The notes below the pieces were generated by a model that worked only from the letters and a program-made list of their open reading frames with translations, searched no databases and had not been told where the DNA came from. From NCBI GenBank assembly GCA_029582165.1, contig CM055874.1, positions 44,275,883 through 44,339,882 on the forward strand: a DNA stretch of 64,000 nucleotides, in the 5' to 3' direction. Below are positions 12,873-24,826 of this stretch, one piece after another. Source of the DNA: Portulaca oleracea. Its lineage: Eukaryota > Streptophyta > Magnoliopsida > Caryophyllales > Portulacaceae. The position numbers and the translations under genes were made by a program. Within the stretch, counting starts at the first letter, position 1; every line of letters starts with the position of its first letter.

Positions 12873-13740
12873 TGTTGGGTTTTGTGGCCCATTGGATCCT
12901 AGGTGGGGTCCAGAACGAGAGAGGCATCGAAAACGGTGAGGAGACGCTGTCAGCAGGAAATCGGCGCTACGAGCGCTTTGTTCAAGTGAAGCGCTATCTC
13001 ATTGCTGGTAGGCGCTACCAGCGTGTAACTCCGAGAGGTGGATTTTGAAGACGTTGCCAGCGTATTCTAGGCGCTACCAGCGCCTCTAGGCCGACTTTTG
13101 GCTGCGGCGGTCTTTCCTTTTCTATTTAGGTTATTTATTGTATAATTTAGTTTCCTTCTCTCACCTTTTTGTATAAATATTATACATGTATCTCCACCAT
13201 AATCACGGTCGCACGGCACACGGCGTCGTCGAGTACGGCGAACAATGATCGAGTTATAGAGAGCTAGAGAGGGAGAAAATATTGAGAGAGAAAAGGGTCT
13301 CACCAATATTTTCCCAAGTGTATCCCGAGAGAGAAAGATTGAGAGTTGTGAGTGAGAGAGATTTGTGTTGTAATCTCCTCTGTTGTGGATCGCGTCACAC
13401 CTTGTGATAGTGATCGGGTTGTACTCGTCCTTTCTCATAGTGGATTGTTTTCTGGCTGTCGCCGTCTGTGGGTTTTTCTCCGAGTTCTTCGGTTTCCACA
13501 TAAACCTTGTGTTCCTTTTATCGCTCTTATTCTTGGTTCCTGAATTTTGTCGTAATTTTCCTCATCTCAATTCAATTTTATATTCTCTTCCACTGTTACC
13601 TTGCTACTTTTTTTCTCTAACAAGTGGTATCAGAGTCTCACAAGGGTATCTGAGCCTAACAGAGAGATCTAGGAGTGAGTGCGGGAGAGGGGAGGGGACA
13701 GAGTGAGAGACAGAGAGAGGGGGAGTTGGGAGAGACGAAG
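12873..13740 (+). mobile_element. Truncated LTR retrotransposon: 5' LTR plus primer-binding site
   Basis: A 750-bp LTR (12873-13622) starts TGTTGGG and ends TCTAACA. A good TATA box, TGTATAAATA, lies near 13170. Two bases after the LTR comes TGGTATCAGAGTC (from 13625), a Met-tRNA-type primer-binding site. About 100 bp of GA-rich leader follow, then the element stops; there is no gag or pol and no second LTR in the window. The LTR carries several GGCGCTACCAGCG-like palindromic motifs (12973-13085). Superfamily cannot be decided; Copia is plausible from the primer site and LTR length. Open frames at 13067-13706 lie within the LTR. Confidence 0.75.
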
Positions 13741-14167
13741 GAAAAAAATGTTGATTTTTAAATCAAAAATTTTCTCTCAACTTTCTCTCATTTTTTGAGG
13801 GATTTTTTTTAGTTCTTTCTTACCCAAATTTTCCATGAACTTTTTAAATATTTTTTCATTTATTTTTCTTCAATCCAAACAATTAAAGGAAACATTTTCA
13901 TTTTCCAAATTTTTTCTTTGCACCCATTTTTTCACTGTCCAAACACGCCCTTAATATTTCTAAATCAATGTACACAACAATTTTGGGTTTTACTCTTCTA
14001 CAATAAAATACCCTAAAAATCATTTTATAAAGCTCACATTGGATATACTAATACTTATTGTATGTTGCATCCAACTTCCAACATAATACATTTTATAGAA
14101 ACATATTAATACTTTCATAGTATTACAATAATAAATTCTACTGATCTTATACCAATCTAACAATAAT
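13741..14167. other. AT-rich spacer
   Basis: No gene. Positions about 13990-14190 resemble 15470-15690 and 18960-19240, so part of this stretch belongs to the repeat family that makes up the large duplication to the right. Confidence 0.45.
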
Positions 14168-15078
14168 AATTAATAAATTTTTGATCTTATATAACCATAA
14201 AATACTTTACCCTCATATGTGTGTACTGAACACAAATATATTATACATTCTCATCAATGACAAATTGACAAAGCAAAATAACATACCATATAATAAATTC
14301 CTTGACTTCATCTTACTAACCAATCATCAAATTTTAATCGTCGCTCCGGCACAATGACATCCCCTGAAAACCTATTTTATTAAAGCTCTTAGTACGTTGA
14401 GACTCGAGAGATATAGAATTATTTTCATTGCAAACAGGTCTACAAAGTACAAAAATTGTATAGAAATACTTTGTACATAAGCTTGTACCTTTTTTCAAGT
14501 TTTTTGTCTTTTTGAAATAAAGTATACTTTTTTTTTAAAAAAAAAGATTAATTCTTTTTCAACATTGGAAGATAATGAAAAATTTTCTTGAGTTCATGTT
14601 CTTATTGAACCAAATGCAACACCATAAATTTTTGATATGAATTTTACTTTTGTGAGGTTTGAGAAAATTAAAATATAAGTACCTTTAAGTGTATAAATAT
14701 CAGTGTTTGTGAACAGGTAAATATATAAATAAACAAAAGCAAAAAAGCATGACAACATCAAAGGACATTAACTCAAGCCGTGTGTTGCCTGTTGCCTATT
14801 GCCTAGAAATGACTAAATCAGGTATAATCCCAAACAACCATTATAGTACTTCATAACTAAACAATCATCATTATTCTCCTACAATGGGTATGATTTCAAC
14901 CGATGGTAGATCTAGGCATTTAGATTACGGCTAAACAATACATTATGAAACTCATTTCGTAAATAACTAAACATACAATCCATAGTTTTTATCCCAAAAC
15001 TATACTAAGGTTTAATATTTCATTTTTGGGTTAATAGTGGACATGCCACCCTTACCATCAACATAGATATGTGAATAA

Positions 15079-15354
15079 GGCTTCGTTCTTTTATACAGTG
15101 CGGTGCGATGTGGTAATGGTGTGGTGCGGGGGAATTTAAAAAATTGTGGTGAAGTGTGATGGATTGTGGTGGGAACTGTGATATGTGGGGTAGGTGAGGA
15201 GAGAGAATGTAAAAAGTAGAGAAGAAAAATGAGGAGAGAGAAAAATAAAAAGATATTTTGGTATTGATTGTGGTAAAGTGTGGTGTCTTTGGTGAAGTGT
15301 GGTAGATTATTCAGTAATGCGGCGTGGTGCGGTACCGCATAAAAGAACGAGGCC
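15079..15354. mobile_element. PIF/Harbinger (Tourist-like) MITE, copy 1
   Basis: The element is 276 bp with ends GGCTTCGTTCTTTTATAC and (read inward from the right) GGCCTCGTTCTTTTATGC, and GTGCGGT/GGTACCGC motifs inside. It is flanked by the 3-bp duplication TAA (15076-15078, 15355-15357). The paralogous sequence near 18820 lacks it, confirming an insertion after the large duplication. It is the same family as 26306-26524. Confidence 0.9.
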
Positions 15355-16029
15355 TAATTTGGAACAACCTAAACTTTAAACTTTTCCAACAAGTAAAATA
15401 AACACAATAAATTCCTTCATATCATTTTAATATCTCAACATTAATAATTTTGGTGGTTGCTCTCTTATAAATGTCCCCTAAAAATCTTTTATTAAACTCA
15501 TATTAGATGTACCTAAATATCTACAAATAGTAGCATTATCACTTTGTTGCATGTGTACAACTTTCAGTACAATATAGTATATCTTCTAGAGACAAATTAA
15601 TACTTTCTGAATATTACATGAATGAATTGTATTGATCTTATAGCAATAAATCAATAATAATTAATAAATTTTTGATCTTGTGTGCCAATTACAATGATGG
15701 TGTACTTTCTGAATAGTGATCATGTAAAATAAATGAAAAATCGATTATATTCCCGGATGCATGGTACTTTTATGCACCCAGAAGGCCCAACCGACCAATC
15801 ATACGCTGATTTGTGTTTTTTTTCCTTTCTTTTTTCTATTTTGTTTATTTTTTGAAAAATAGGGGTCTAATTTATGATTGAATCCAACTCACCTAATTTG
15901 TTATTGAATCCAACTTTAATTTATTTAATTATTTTTTCGTTTTCTACTTTATTTGATAGTAATGAAAAAATGTTATAATTATATTTTTAGTAATGTTTTT
16001 CATCATTAAAGATGCTAATTTTCAAAGAG

Positions 16030-16380
16030 GCCCTATTTCTTATGAGCATTGTTATATAATCATACATTTTAAATTTATTTTTTGTCTGTCATTATTAGCA
16101 TATTTTATCTCTATAAAATTTTAAGAGCAATGTAAATATTTTTATGAACATTTTTTTAAGTTTATAAACATTGCATGAGATATGTTATGAGCATTGTGGT
16201 TATGGATTATGAGTATTGTAGTATAGATTTGTGAGCATCCACGTTATAGATTATAAACATTTCATTGGATACGATATGGGCATTGTAGTTATAGTTTATG
16301 AGCATTATATTATAGATTATGAGCATTCACATTACAAATTATGAACATTGAACATAATTCTTATTTTTCATGAGCATTTT
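16030..16380. repeat. GAGCATTG-rich degenerate repeat block, copy A
   Basis: Many imperfect copies of ATGAGCATTGTAGTTATAG-like units spaced roughly 25-35 bp apart, with GAGCATT/GAACATT variants. The same block is at 19610-19960, and a short related fragment is at 47538-47590. It probably belongs to a non-autonomous transposon family; the ends were not established. Confidence 0.55.
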
Positions 16381-16599
16381 ATAATGGTTAAATTAAAAAA
16401 AACTAAAGAACTAAAATAGAAAAAAGATTTTAAAAATTATCACTGTTATATATTATAATATAATTCAATCACAATCTTCCAGAAAAATAAAAACTAAAAA
16501 TAAATGATAATTGGGTGATGAAAACAACACATGTGCTGTAAAAAGATTAAGAAAAGGCACTCGGGATGACATCACTTACTTGCGCGCACAGTGCTTTCT

Positions 16600-17220
16600 G
16601 TAAAAAGTTGTTGTTGTTGTATATTTTATTTTGCATTATCACAACTCAGAAAGTATTTGTCATATGGTAAAGTATTTTACGGTACAATGCAAAATAAAAT
16701 ATCACTAATAAATTCCTTGACTTCATCCTACTATCTAAACATCACAATTTCGGTAGTTACTGCTCTCTGAAAATATGTTTTATTAAAGCTCTTAGGATAT
16801 GCTTTTCTTAAAATATGTTGTGGTTGTATTTTTATTTTCCATTGTCACAGTTCAAAAAATATTTATCATATATATAAATAATGGTAAATTATCTTACAGT
16901 ACAATGCAAAATAAAATATCATTAATAAATTCCTTGATTTCATCCGACTATCTAAACATCACAATTTCATTAGCTACTGCCCTCTTGAAATATGTTTTAT
17001 TAAAGCTCTTAGGATATGCTTTTCTGAAAATGTTGTTATATATTTTATTTTGTATTGTCACACTTGAATAAGTATTTGTCATATATACAGATATTAGTAA
17101 AATATGTTTGGATAAAATACAAAATAAAATATCACTAATAAATACCTTGATTTGTTCCTACTATCTAAACATCATTTGACCGTTGCTACTCAAATCTGTT
17201 TTATTAAACTTTAGGATATC
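16600..17220. repeat. ~210-bp tandem repeat array, copy A (about 3 units)
   Basis: Each unit contains ATGTTTTATTAAAGCTCTTAGG, a TGTATATTTTATTTTG tract, a TTTGTCATATA segment, AATGCAAAATAAAATATCA and AAATTCCTTGATTTCATCC. Anchors at 16781, about 16998 and 17202 give periods near 217 and 204 bp. The frame at 16799-17071 is a product of this repeat. Confidence 0.85.
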
Positions 17221-17330
17221 CTGCTTGTATAGGCACAATAAATAGGAGTCATCACTTCACTTTACAACTCAAATCACTGTAACCCGCCTAGAATTCTCAG
17301 CGAACTCCACGCCATCATGCTTTCCATGTC

Positions 17331-17919
17331 TCAAATTAACCTTTCACACTTGAGCCATTGTTTTACTTTTCCAAAACAATGAGCAAGTTACTGAAAGCGG
17401 TCATATAATTCTCTTCCAAGCACATGCAAGATCCAAGCTACCCATTTTCAACTACACCAAGAATAATTTTACTAGAATTAAAATATTAACATATATCTTC
17501 GCCTCTAATCACTTAAATCATAATCAATCTACAAGCAACCCACCACAGTGGCAATAGCCTCAATTTATAAAGAATCTAATACCAACATACAAAAGTAATT
17601 TAGCAACATCCAACCCTAAATCTAACCTTTCTCTTCACATATTCAACTACTTTAACCCTAATTCTTAACCAAAAAATTCCAAAACTTATTGTCTACAAAA
17701 AATTTACAATTGATAGTTAAATTAGGTGAAGAAAATACCAAATTGACAAACTAAACTATCAAAATATGCTATGAAAGGAAGGAGTTTTGAATTTACCTTC
17801 AATGGAGGTATGGAAGAACAACAAGATGAGGGAGAAGAGACCGTCGAGCTAAGCACACCGAGCAACCAAGAAGAAATCATATTAATAAATTTTTATTAAA
17901 GCTCTTAAGGTATATGACG
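17331..17919. other. Unique DNA between the two large duplicate copies
   Basis: AT-rich and without a convincing open frame. On the minus strand 17797-17870 looks like a short exon-like stretch ending in a GTAAAT donor, but no protein family is recognisable. It may be a separate insertion separating the duplicate copies. Confidence 0.35.
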
Positions 17920-19609
17920 ATTAATAAATTTTTGATCTTATATAACCATAAAAATACTTTACCCTCGTATGTGTATACCAAATACAAATATATTACACTT
18001 TCTCAACAATGACAAATTGACAATGCAAAATAACATATCATATAACAAATTCCTTGATTTCATCTTACTAATCAATCATCAAACTTTTGACCGTCGCTTT
18101 GGTACCATGACATCCCTTGGAATTCTGTTTTATTGAAGTTCTTAGTATGCTCAAAGAGATAGAATTCTTTTCATTGCAAATAGGTCTACAAAGTGCAAAA
18201 AATGTAGAGACATACTTAATATATAAGCTTGCACCTTTTTTTTTTCCGTGTCTTTCACCTTTTTGAAATGAAGTATACTTCACTAGGTAAAAAAAAAGAT
18301 TAATTCTTTTTCAACATTGGAAGATAATGATACATGTTTTCATTGAATTATGCCAAGTGAGACAGTGCAATTTTTGATATGAATTTCATTTTGCAAGATT
18401 TGAGAAAATTAAAATATAACTACATTTAAATAATTAAGTATATAAATATCAGTATTTGTGAACAGGTAAACATATATAAAAAAAACATGACAACATCAAA
18501 GGGCACAAACTCAAGTTATGTGTTGCCTATTGTCTAGCTAGAAATGAATAAATCAAATATAATTCCAAACAACCATTATAGTACTTCTTAACTAACAAAT
18601 TATCATTATTCTCCTAAAATGGGTATGATTTGAACCGATGGTGGATCTAGACATTTAGAATTTTAGATTACGGGTAACCAATGCATTATGATACTCATTT
18701 GGTAAATAACTAAACATACAATCCATAGTTTTTATCCCAAAACTATACTAATGTTTAATTTTGCATTTATTGGGTTAATGGTTGCTGGACATGCCACCCT
18801 TACCATCAACATGGATATGTCACTAATTTGAAATAACATAAACTTTAAAATTTTCCAATAAGTAAAACAAACAATAAATTCCTTCGTATCATTTCAATAT
18901 CTCAACATTAATAATTTTGGTCGTTGCTCTCTTATAATTTTGGCCGTTGCTCTCTTACAATAAGTCCCCTAAAAATCTTTTATTAAAACTCATATTTTTT
19001 TTGAAACGAAACATAACGATTTCATTAATAGCAAGCCATACGACACTTAAAATGAAAATCGTATCAAAACTCATATTAAATATACCTAAATATCTACAAA
19101 TAGTAGCATTATCCCATTGTTTGCATACAACTTTTAATATAGCATAGTATATCATCTAGAAACAAACTAATACTTTCTCAATATTACATGAATGAATTGT
19201 ATTGATCTTATAACAATAAATCAATAATAATTAATAAATTTTTGCTCTTATGAGCCAATTACAAAGATGGTGTACTTTTTGAACAGTGATAATACAAAAT
19301 AAATGAAATACGATTATACTCCCGGGTGCATGGTACTTTTGTACACCTAGGAGGCACGGCCGTTCAGTCATGCGGCGCTTTGTACCTTTTTTTCCTTTCT
19401 TTTTTTTATTTTCTTTATTTTTTTGAAAAATAAGGGTCTAATATATGATTGAATCCAACTCACCTAGTTTGTTATTGAATCCAACATTAGTTTATTTACT
19501 TGTTTTTTCTTTTTCTACTTTATTTGATGGTAATAAAAAAATATTTATAATTATACTTTTAGCAATGTTTTTCATCAATAGAGACTCTAATTTTCAAAGA
19601 GGCTCTAAT

Positions 19610-19960
19610 TTTCTTATGAGCATTGTTATTTAATCATACATTTTGAATTTATTTTTTTTACTATCATTATTAGCATATTTTGTCTCTATGAAATTTTATG
19701 AGCAATGTAGTACATTTTTATAAATATTTTTTTGAGGTTTATGACATTGCATGGGATATGTTATGAGCGTTATGATTATAGATTATGAGCATTGTAGTAT
19801 AGATTTATGAGCAGTCATGTTGCAAATTATGAATATTTCATGGGATACGTAATGGGCGTTGTGATTATAGTTTATGAGTATTATATTATAGATTTATGAG
19901 CATCCACGTTACAAATTATGAACATTGAACATAGTTTATATTTTTTATGAGTATTTTATA
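19610..19960. repeat. GAGCATTG-rich degenerate repeat block, copy B
   Basis: Paralogue of 16030-16380 with the same order of GAGCATTG/GAACATTG units. It is conserved as part of the large duplication. Confidence 0.55.
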
Positions 19961-20274
19961 ATTGTTGAATTATAAAAAAACTAAAGAAACAAAATAGAAA
20001 AAAGATTTTAAAAAATATCACTGTTATATATTATAGTATAATTCAATCACAATCTTCCAAAAAATAAAACATAAAAATAAATGATAATTGGGTGATGAAA
20101 ACAATACATGTGTTGTAAAAAGATTAAGAAAAGATACCCACGCTTACATAACTTACTTGTGCACACAGTGCTCTGTACTCCAAGAGTACAGTCGAAGCAC
20201 TACAAAATAAAATAAACAAGAAACTCACATGAATATACATTTGAGCGCGGTCTAAGGTTCTTTTTAAAAAATCT

Positions 20275-21590
20275 GTAGTTATTGTATATTTTATTTTGCA
20301 TTGTCACAGTTCAGAAAGTGTTTGTCATATACAGATAATGGTAAAGTTATTTTACGGTACAATGCAAAATAAAATATCGTTAATAAATTCCTTGATTTCA
20401 TTCTACTATCAAACATCACAATTTCGTCTGTTGCTAGCCCTCTTAAAATATGTTATATTAATCCTCTTAGGATATGTTTTTCTGAAAATTTGTTGTTGTA
20501 TATTTTACTTTACATTTTCACAATTCAAAAAGTATTTGTCATATACAGATAATGATAAAGTATTTTACGGTACAATGTAAAATAAAATATTATTAATATA
20601 TTCCTTGATTCATCCTACTATCTAGACATCATACCGTTGCTGCCTTGTGGAAATTTGTTTTATTAAAGCTCTTGGGATGTATTTTTCTAAAAATTTGTTA
20701 TTGTTGCATATTTTCTTTTGAATCGTCATAATTCAGAAAATATTTGTCATATACCGATAATAATAATAAAGTATTTTACGATACAATACAAAATAAAATA
20801 TCACTATAATAAATTCCTTGATTTCATCCAACTATCTAACTATCACAATTTCGACCGTTGTTGCTCTATGGAAATCTGTTTTATTAAAGTTCTTAGGATA
20901 TGCTTTTTCTGAAAATCTGTTGTTGTTGTATATTTTACTTTGGATTGTCACATTTCAAAAAGTATTTTTCGTATACATGTAATGATAAAGTGTTTTACGG
21001 TACAATGCAAAATTAAATGTTTCTAATAAATTCCTTGATTCATCTTACTAACTAAACATCACAATTTTGACCATTGCTACCCTCTGGAAATATGTTTTAT
21101 TAAAGCTCTTAGAATATGATTTTCTAAAATTCTGTTATTGTTATACTATCTCCATTCCACTATTTTTGTCTTTTACCTAACTTGAAAAAACCAAGACACA
21201 TTGGAATTAGGGTGAAAAATTTATAATTTCCCCAAATTACCCTTATATTAATTGAAAATAATAGTTATTGGAATTATAAAAAGTGATAAACATAGTATTA
21301 GTTAAAGGTAAAAATGGAACCACAATTATTAAAATTATAAAAGTGACAAACAAATTGGGACAATAAAGTTAGTTTATGGTGACAAACATTTTAAGACGGA
21401 AGTAGTATATTTTATTTTGTAGTGTCACATTTCAATAAGTATTTGTCATATATACAAATATTAGTTAAATATATGTTAGGATACAATACAAAATAAAATA
21501 TCACTAATAAATATACCTTGATTTCATCCTACTATTTTTGACCGTTGCTCCCCCTGTGGAAATCTGTTTTTATTAAGCTTAGGATATGCT
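20275..21590. repeat. ~210-bp tandem repeat array, copy B (about 5-6 units)
   Basis: Same unit as 16600-17220, with anchors TTTTATTAAAGCTCTTAGG-like near 20448, 20662, 20880, 21092 and 21571. The interval before the last anchor is longer because a Stowaway-like MITE (21146-21405) sits inside that unit. The array ends just before the presumed core promoter. Confidence 0.85.
21146..21405. mobile_element. Degenerate Stowaway-like MITE inside a tandem repeat unit
   Basis: A 260-bp insertion relative to neighbouring repeat units. It starts CTATCTCCATTCCA, ends AAGACGGAAGTAG, and is flanked by TA on both sides (21144-21145, 21406-21407). The ends are diverged versions of the Stowaway CTCCCTCCGTCCC terminus, with TTTTTGTC / GACAAACATTTT inside. 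Confidence 0.8.
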
Positions 21591-21595
21591 GTGTA

Positions 21596-21741
21596 TGAAG
21601 CACAATAAATAGGAGTCATCCCTTGATTTGCAGCTCAAATCACTGTAATCCTCCGCCCACAATTCTCAGCCAAATCCACGCCATCCTGCTTTCAATGTGG
21701 GCAAACCTTCCATTGCCTCGTGCTTGTAAGTTCGTTCTCCA
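21596..21741 (+). promoter_or_regulatory. Presumed core promoter and 5' leader of the FLOURY1-like gene
   Basis: A TATA-like CACAATAAATAGG at 21601-21613 lies about 130 bp upstream of the start codon, followed by a CA/CT-richer leader. The same segment is conserved in the duplicate copy at 17234-17328 next to no gene. The assignment is by position and conservation; no transcript evidence is available. Confidence 0.45.
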
Positions 21742-22800
21742 ATGGCGGCCTTCTACTACCTCTTCTCTCTCACATCAAAAGCAGCGACCTTTCTCTCTTT
21801 CCTAGACAAACTCTCTCTCCGAAATCGATGCAGAATGATGGGTCGTCTCTGTTTCTTGATCGCTTTCTGTTCAGTTCTGGAGTTCCACAAGAGGGTTTTC
21901 CGGGCCTTTGTGGGTTTTTTGTTGATGGATTTTCTTTCGACTTTGAAGCTTTTGCTCAATAACAATGGTGATTTTGGATGTGGGTTCTTGATTTTTGGGT
22001 GTTTTGCTAAAGTTTGGGATGTCGTAGTGGTGTTCTTTATGTTCTGTTTAGGGTTTATGGTCTTGCAGTTTAGTGGTAATTGCAAGTTCAGAAAAGGTCT
22101 TTCACCAACTTGTTCCAATGGTGATGATTTTGATGGTAGAAAGAAGCTGTCTTCAAATTCTGGGACCACAAGAGTTTCAAGGGTTTTGGGTAACAAAACT
22201 CATAATAATGACTCTAGTGGGGACCAGAAATTGGGGGAAATCGATGAAATTCTGAGTACAAATAATGGGGTTCAAAGAGAAAGCAGGGATGGTCATATTC
22301 TTATGGGTTCTGAGGACGAAAACAAGGATTGCTGTGATAATGAAGACCAAGTGTTCGACGTAATGCTTCTGAGAAAGATGGTAAAGGCTGAAAGACAACG
22401 GGCAAATGCTGCTCTTTCTGAACTTGAAAAGGAGAGGATGGCTTCTGCCTCTGCTGCTGATGAGGCCATGGCAATGATCTTACGCCTGCAGAACGACAAG
22501 AGCTCTCTCCAAATGCAAGCTAATCAATTGCAGCGCCTATCCGAAGAAAAACAGCTGTATGATCAAGATCTCATTCATTCACTCCAGTGGATTATTCTGA
22601 AACATGAGTCAGAGAGGAGTTTACTGGAAGATCAATTGAGGATGTATAAGGACAAACTCAGTATGTATGTCAAGGCTGAAGACTGGGATCAATTTGACAG
22701 TGTGTGCCCGATTCCGAGTGCTACTTACTCTTCATCTCGTGGAAGCAAGTTTGATGATCTGCTTGTTAGTACTCTCAATTTGGATTCTTCACCTATGTAA
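21742..22800 (+). CDS. FLOURY1-like / GTD-binding (zein-binding, DUF593) membrane protein
   Basis: A single-exon frame of 352 codons. The N-terminal third is hydrophobic, with likely membrane segments around residues 34-66 and 82-110. A low-complexity polar linker follows (about 120-200). Residues about 205-308 form a charged coiled coil with the GTD-binding signature: FDVMLLRKMVKAERQRANAA at the start and SERSLLEDQLRMYKDKL near the end. Proteins of this family are membrane-anchored (ER/endomembrane) adaptors; maize FLOURY1 interacts with storage proteins and related plant proteins bind myosin XI. The exact partner here cannot be told. The start at 21742 (AATGGCG context) is preferred; the Met-Met at residues 32-33, just before the first membrane segment, is an alternative start. 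No damage is seen. Its upstream flank is duplicated (14168-21700). Confidence 0.85.
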   Translation: MAAFYYLFSLTSKAATFLSFLDKLSLRNRCRMMGRLCFLIAFCSVLEFHKRVFRAFVGFLLMDFLSTLKLLLNNNGDFGCGFLIFGCFAKVWDVVVVFFMFCLGFMVLQFSGNCKFRKGLSPTCSNGDDFDGRKKLSSNSGTTRVSRVLGNKTHNNDSSGDQKLGEIDEILSTNNGVQRESRDGHILMGSEDENKDCCDNEDQVFDVMLLRKMVKAERQRANAALSELEKERMASASAADEAMAMILRLQNDKSSLQMQANQLQRLSEEKQLYDQDLIHSLQWIILKHESERSLLEDQLRMYKDKLSMYVKAEDWDQFDSVCPIPSATYSSSRGSKFDDLLVSTLNLDSSPM

Positions 22801-24628
22801 GTTCTTCTGATGTCTTAAGTGATACTGTGACTTACACTGCTAATTGTCAATAGGAACTTCCTCATAGAAATCTTTATGGAAAAGTTACTTTGTAAGTAGT
22901 ATGATCATTAGCTATTCATTTCTTCATTTTCTTGTAAAAGCAACTGAAATAATGTAAACCCATTTGTTTTTAATGGAATTTGATTCTGAGTATGGCTAAC
23001 TGTTGCTGCATCCTGTTTCTGGCTACATCTTCTATTCTTTGTTACCTTCTTGAAGTTTTGAGGATCGAGCTCATTGGGCCAAAGCAGTGAGTTTCATCTG
23101 GATGACGACCACTATTTATCGTTATCATATCTTTTGTCGAATGAAAATCGTTTAGTTTCTTAAATTGGCCTTTACTTATGATAACAATAATCAGAAGCAG
23201 ATGGCTAGGACATACTATTTCCCCTTCTTCCCTCTCACATTTAGAGTGTTCCCATGTATGATGAGGCCCATACATGGCCCAGTTTATGCCTTAGGGACTG
23301 AAGAAAGAAAAAAAGAGAAAGCACATTGACGGAAAATCCTCCATTTTAATAAGCAGGGACAAGGATGTGATTTCGGATTAATGGTATGGATTGGAAGTTA
23401 TCTCTTGTCTGTAAGTACATGAAATCATTGCATTAAATGAAGAAAGAGTAGGTGAACCCTCAAATCAGTGTTTTGATGATTTCTTACTATCAATGTCATG
23501 AAAGCAAGGAGAGAACTAAATGATGTTACTGATGCGGAATAAACTGTGGACTACAAGAAGCATTTTGGTCTCTATATCCAGCCTTGTAGGGATGGTACAT
23601 TGGTGCTAGAAGCAGAGTTAAGCAGAGTTTTTTCAAATCAGATGTCAAATTGTGTCTGCCTCAAGCACAATCTTCTAGGAACAATCCTTTGCAATGTCCA
23701 TGTTGAAAACGTAAATATAATTGATAGTTTTACTCACTGGAAGACCGAAACTTTGAATGATGGAAGGGTGTGTTTTACAGTCTCTCCTGTGGTCATCCTA
23801 GCGGTTGGTTATCCACTGATTATTGATGGGTTTTCGGTAGAATCCCACTTGGATTCAGCGACTCGTAAAATGGAGTCTGACGTCTCCTGTGGCTCATCCT
23901 AGGCCCATCTGAAATTTTACAGTCTATCTTTTATTTTAGACAAACGAATCAACTTTGTGCTGGCAGAACTAGACTTCTTGATGTGAATGATCACATAGCA
24001 CTGTTTGCACAATAGCTTTGTTTTTACCAGATAGCCAACTCTTCAACGATGCGCAATTGAGAAGTGGACCTCCATGAAAACTGAGTGGAGGTGTGACAAT
24101 TATCTAACACTAACTCATGCTCTATGAGAACATTCAAGCAGCTGATTCTTGCTACAAGTCTGCAAATCTATGCCCATTTAGTTGTGAATGTTTCCTGCTT
24201 GGTTTCTCAATCTCCCTCTTAGACCCTTGATCGTCAGAGCAGAATCTCAGATACGACATGTTTGAGTCAGATGAGAGGAGCTCGCTCGCCATTTGGATGC
24301 AAATCAGCTCTTCAAAATTAATTGAATAGGACATCCCAGAACCAGAAAAGTACCCATGGCTTGGGTTCCAAAGAGTTAAATGCAATGCCTACCATATAAG
24401 TATCCTTTTTTGCAACTTTTGCCATAAATCTTTTAAGTGAGGCAAATATGCCATCACTTCGAAAATTGTCAACGAGGCCACCAACTCAAAAATATACCTA
24501 CTGCCTTGGGTAAAGTAATTTTTTGAAATAGCTTTTTTTTTTCTTTTTACAAGTTATCTAAAATGGCCAACAAAAGAAGAATAAACGAAAACAAGATTTA
24601 ATGTACTTAGACAAGTAAGAAGAGTTCT
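22801..24628. other. 3' flank of the FLOURY1-like gene; no further gene recognised
   Basis: The first ~230 bp are probably 3' UTR (AATAAT/AATGGAATTT-type signals near 22950-22980). The 118-codon frame at 23546-23902 has no recognisable family and no supporting splice or start context. Confidence 0.5.
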
Positions 24629-24826
24629 TGACTTAGTACCACCAAGTTGTTGAAATCATGCCCAAAATATCACTAAGTCTTATTTTAACCCCTTTACAGC
24701 ACCAAGTTTTATATCCTTACCCCCAAATACCACTCACCACCCAGACCACCTACCACAACCGGTAATTGTAGATTTTGATCAGGAAAAAAAAAACCCCACA
24801 TATTTTGCTTTTCCACCAAACCAATG

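Larger units (their letters stand above)
14168..17330. repeat. Upstream copy (A) of a >3-kb direct duplication of the FLOURY1-like gene 5' flank
   Basis: Co-linear with 17920-21700 over its whole length, with clear base-level similarity and many small indels. Shared landmarks include ATTAATAAATTTTTGATC at the left, the GAGCATTG-rich block, the ~210-bp tandem units and, at the right edge, CACAATAAATAGGAGTCATC (17234 versus 21601) continuing through CCACGCCATC. Similarity stops where copy B runs into the gene's start codon, so copy A carries the flank without the gene. Copy A alone contains a Harbinger MITE. Copy B has more tandem units and a Stowaway MITE. Confidence 0.85.
17920..21700. repeat. 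Downstream copy (B) of the >3-kb direct duplication, adjoining the FLOURY1-like gene
   Basis: Second copy of the flank described at 14168-17330. Compared with copy A it lacks the Harbinger MITE, has extra ~210-bp units and contains a Stowaway MITE. It runs directly into the 5' leader of the gene at 21742. The short frames within it (18068-18283, 18947-19155, 19445-19633, 20296-20912) are not genes. Confidence 0.85.

Noticed and set aside
23546..23902. 118-codon plus-strand open frame downstream of the FLOURY1-like gene
   Set aside because: No recognisable family, no splice or start context; likely chance.
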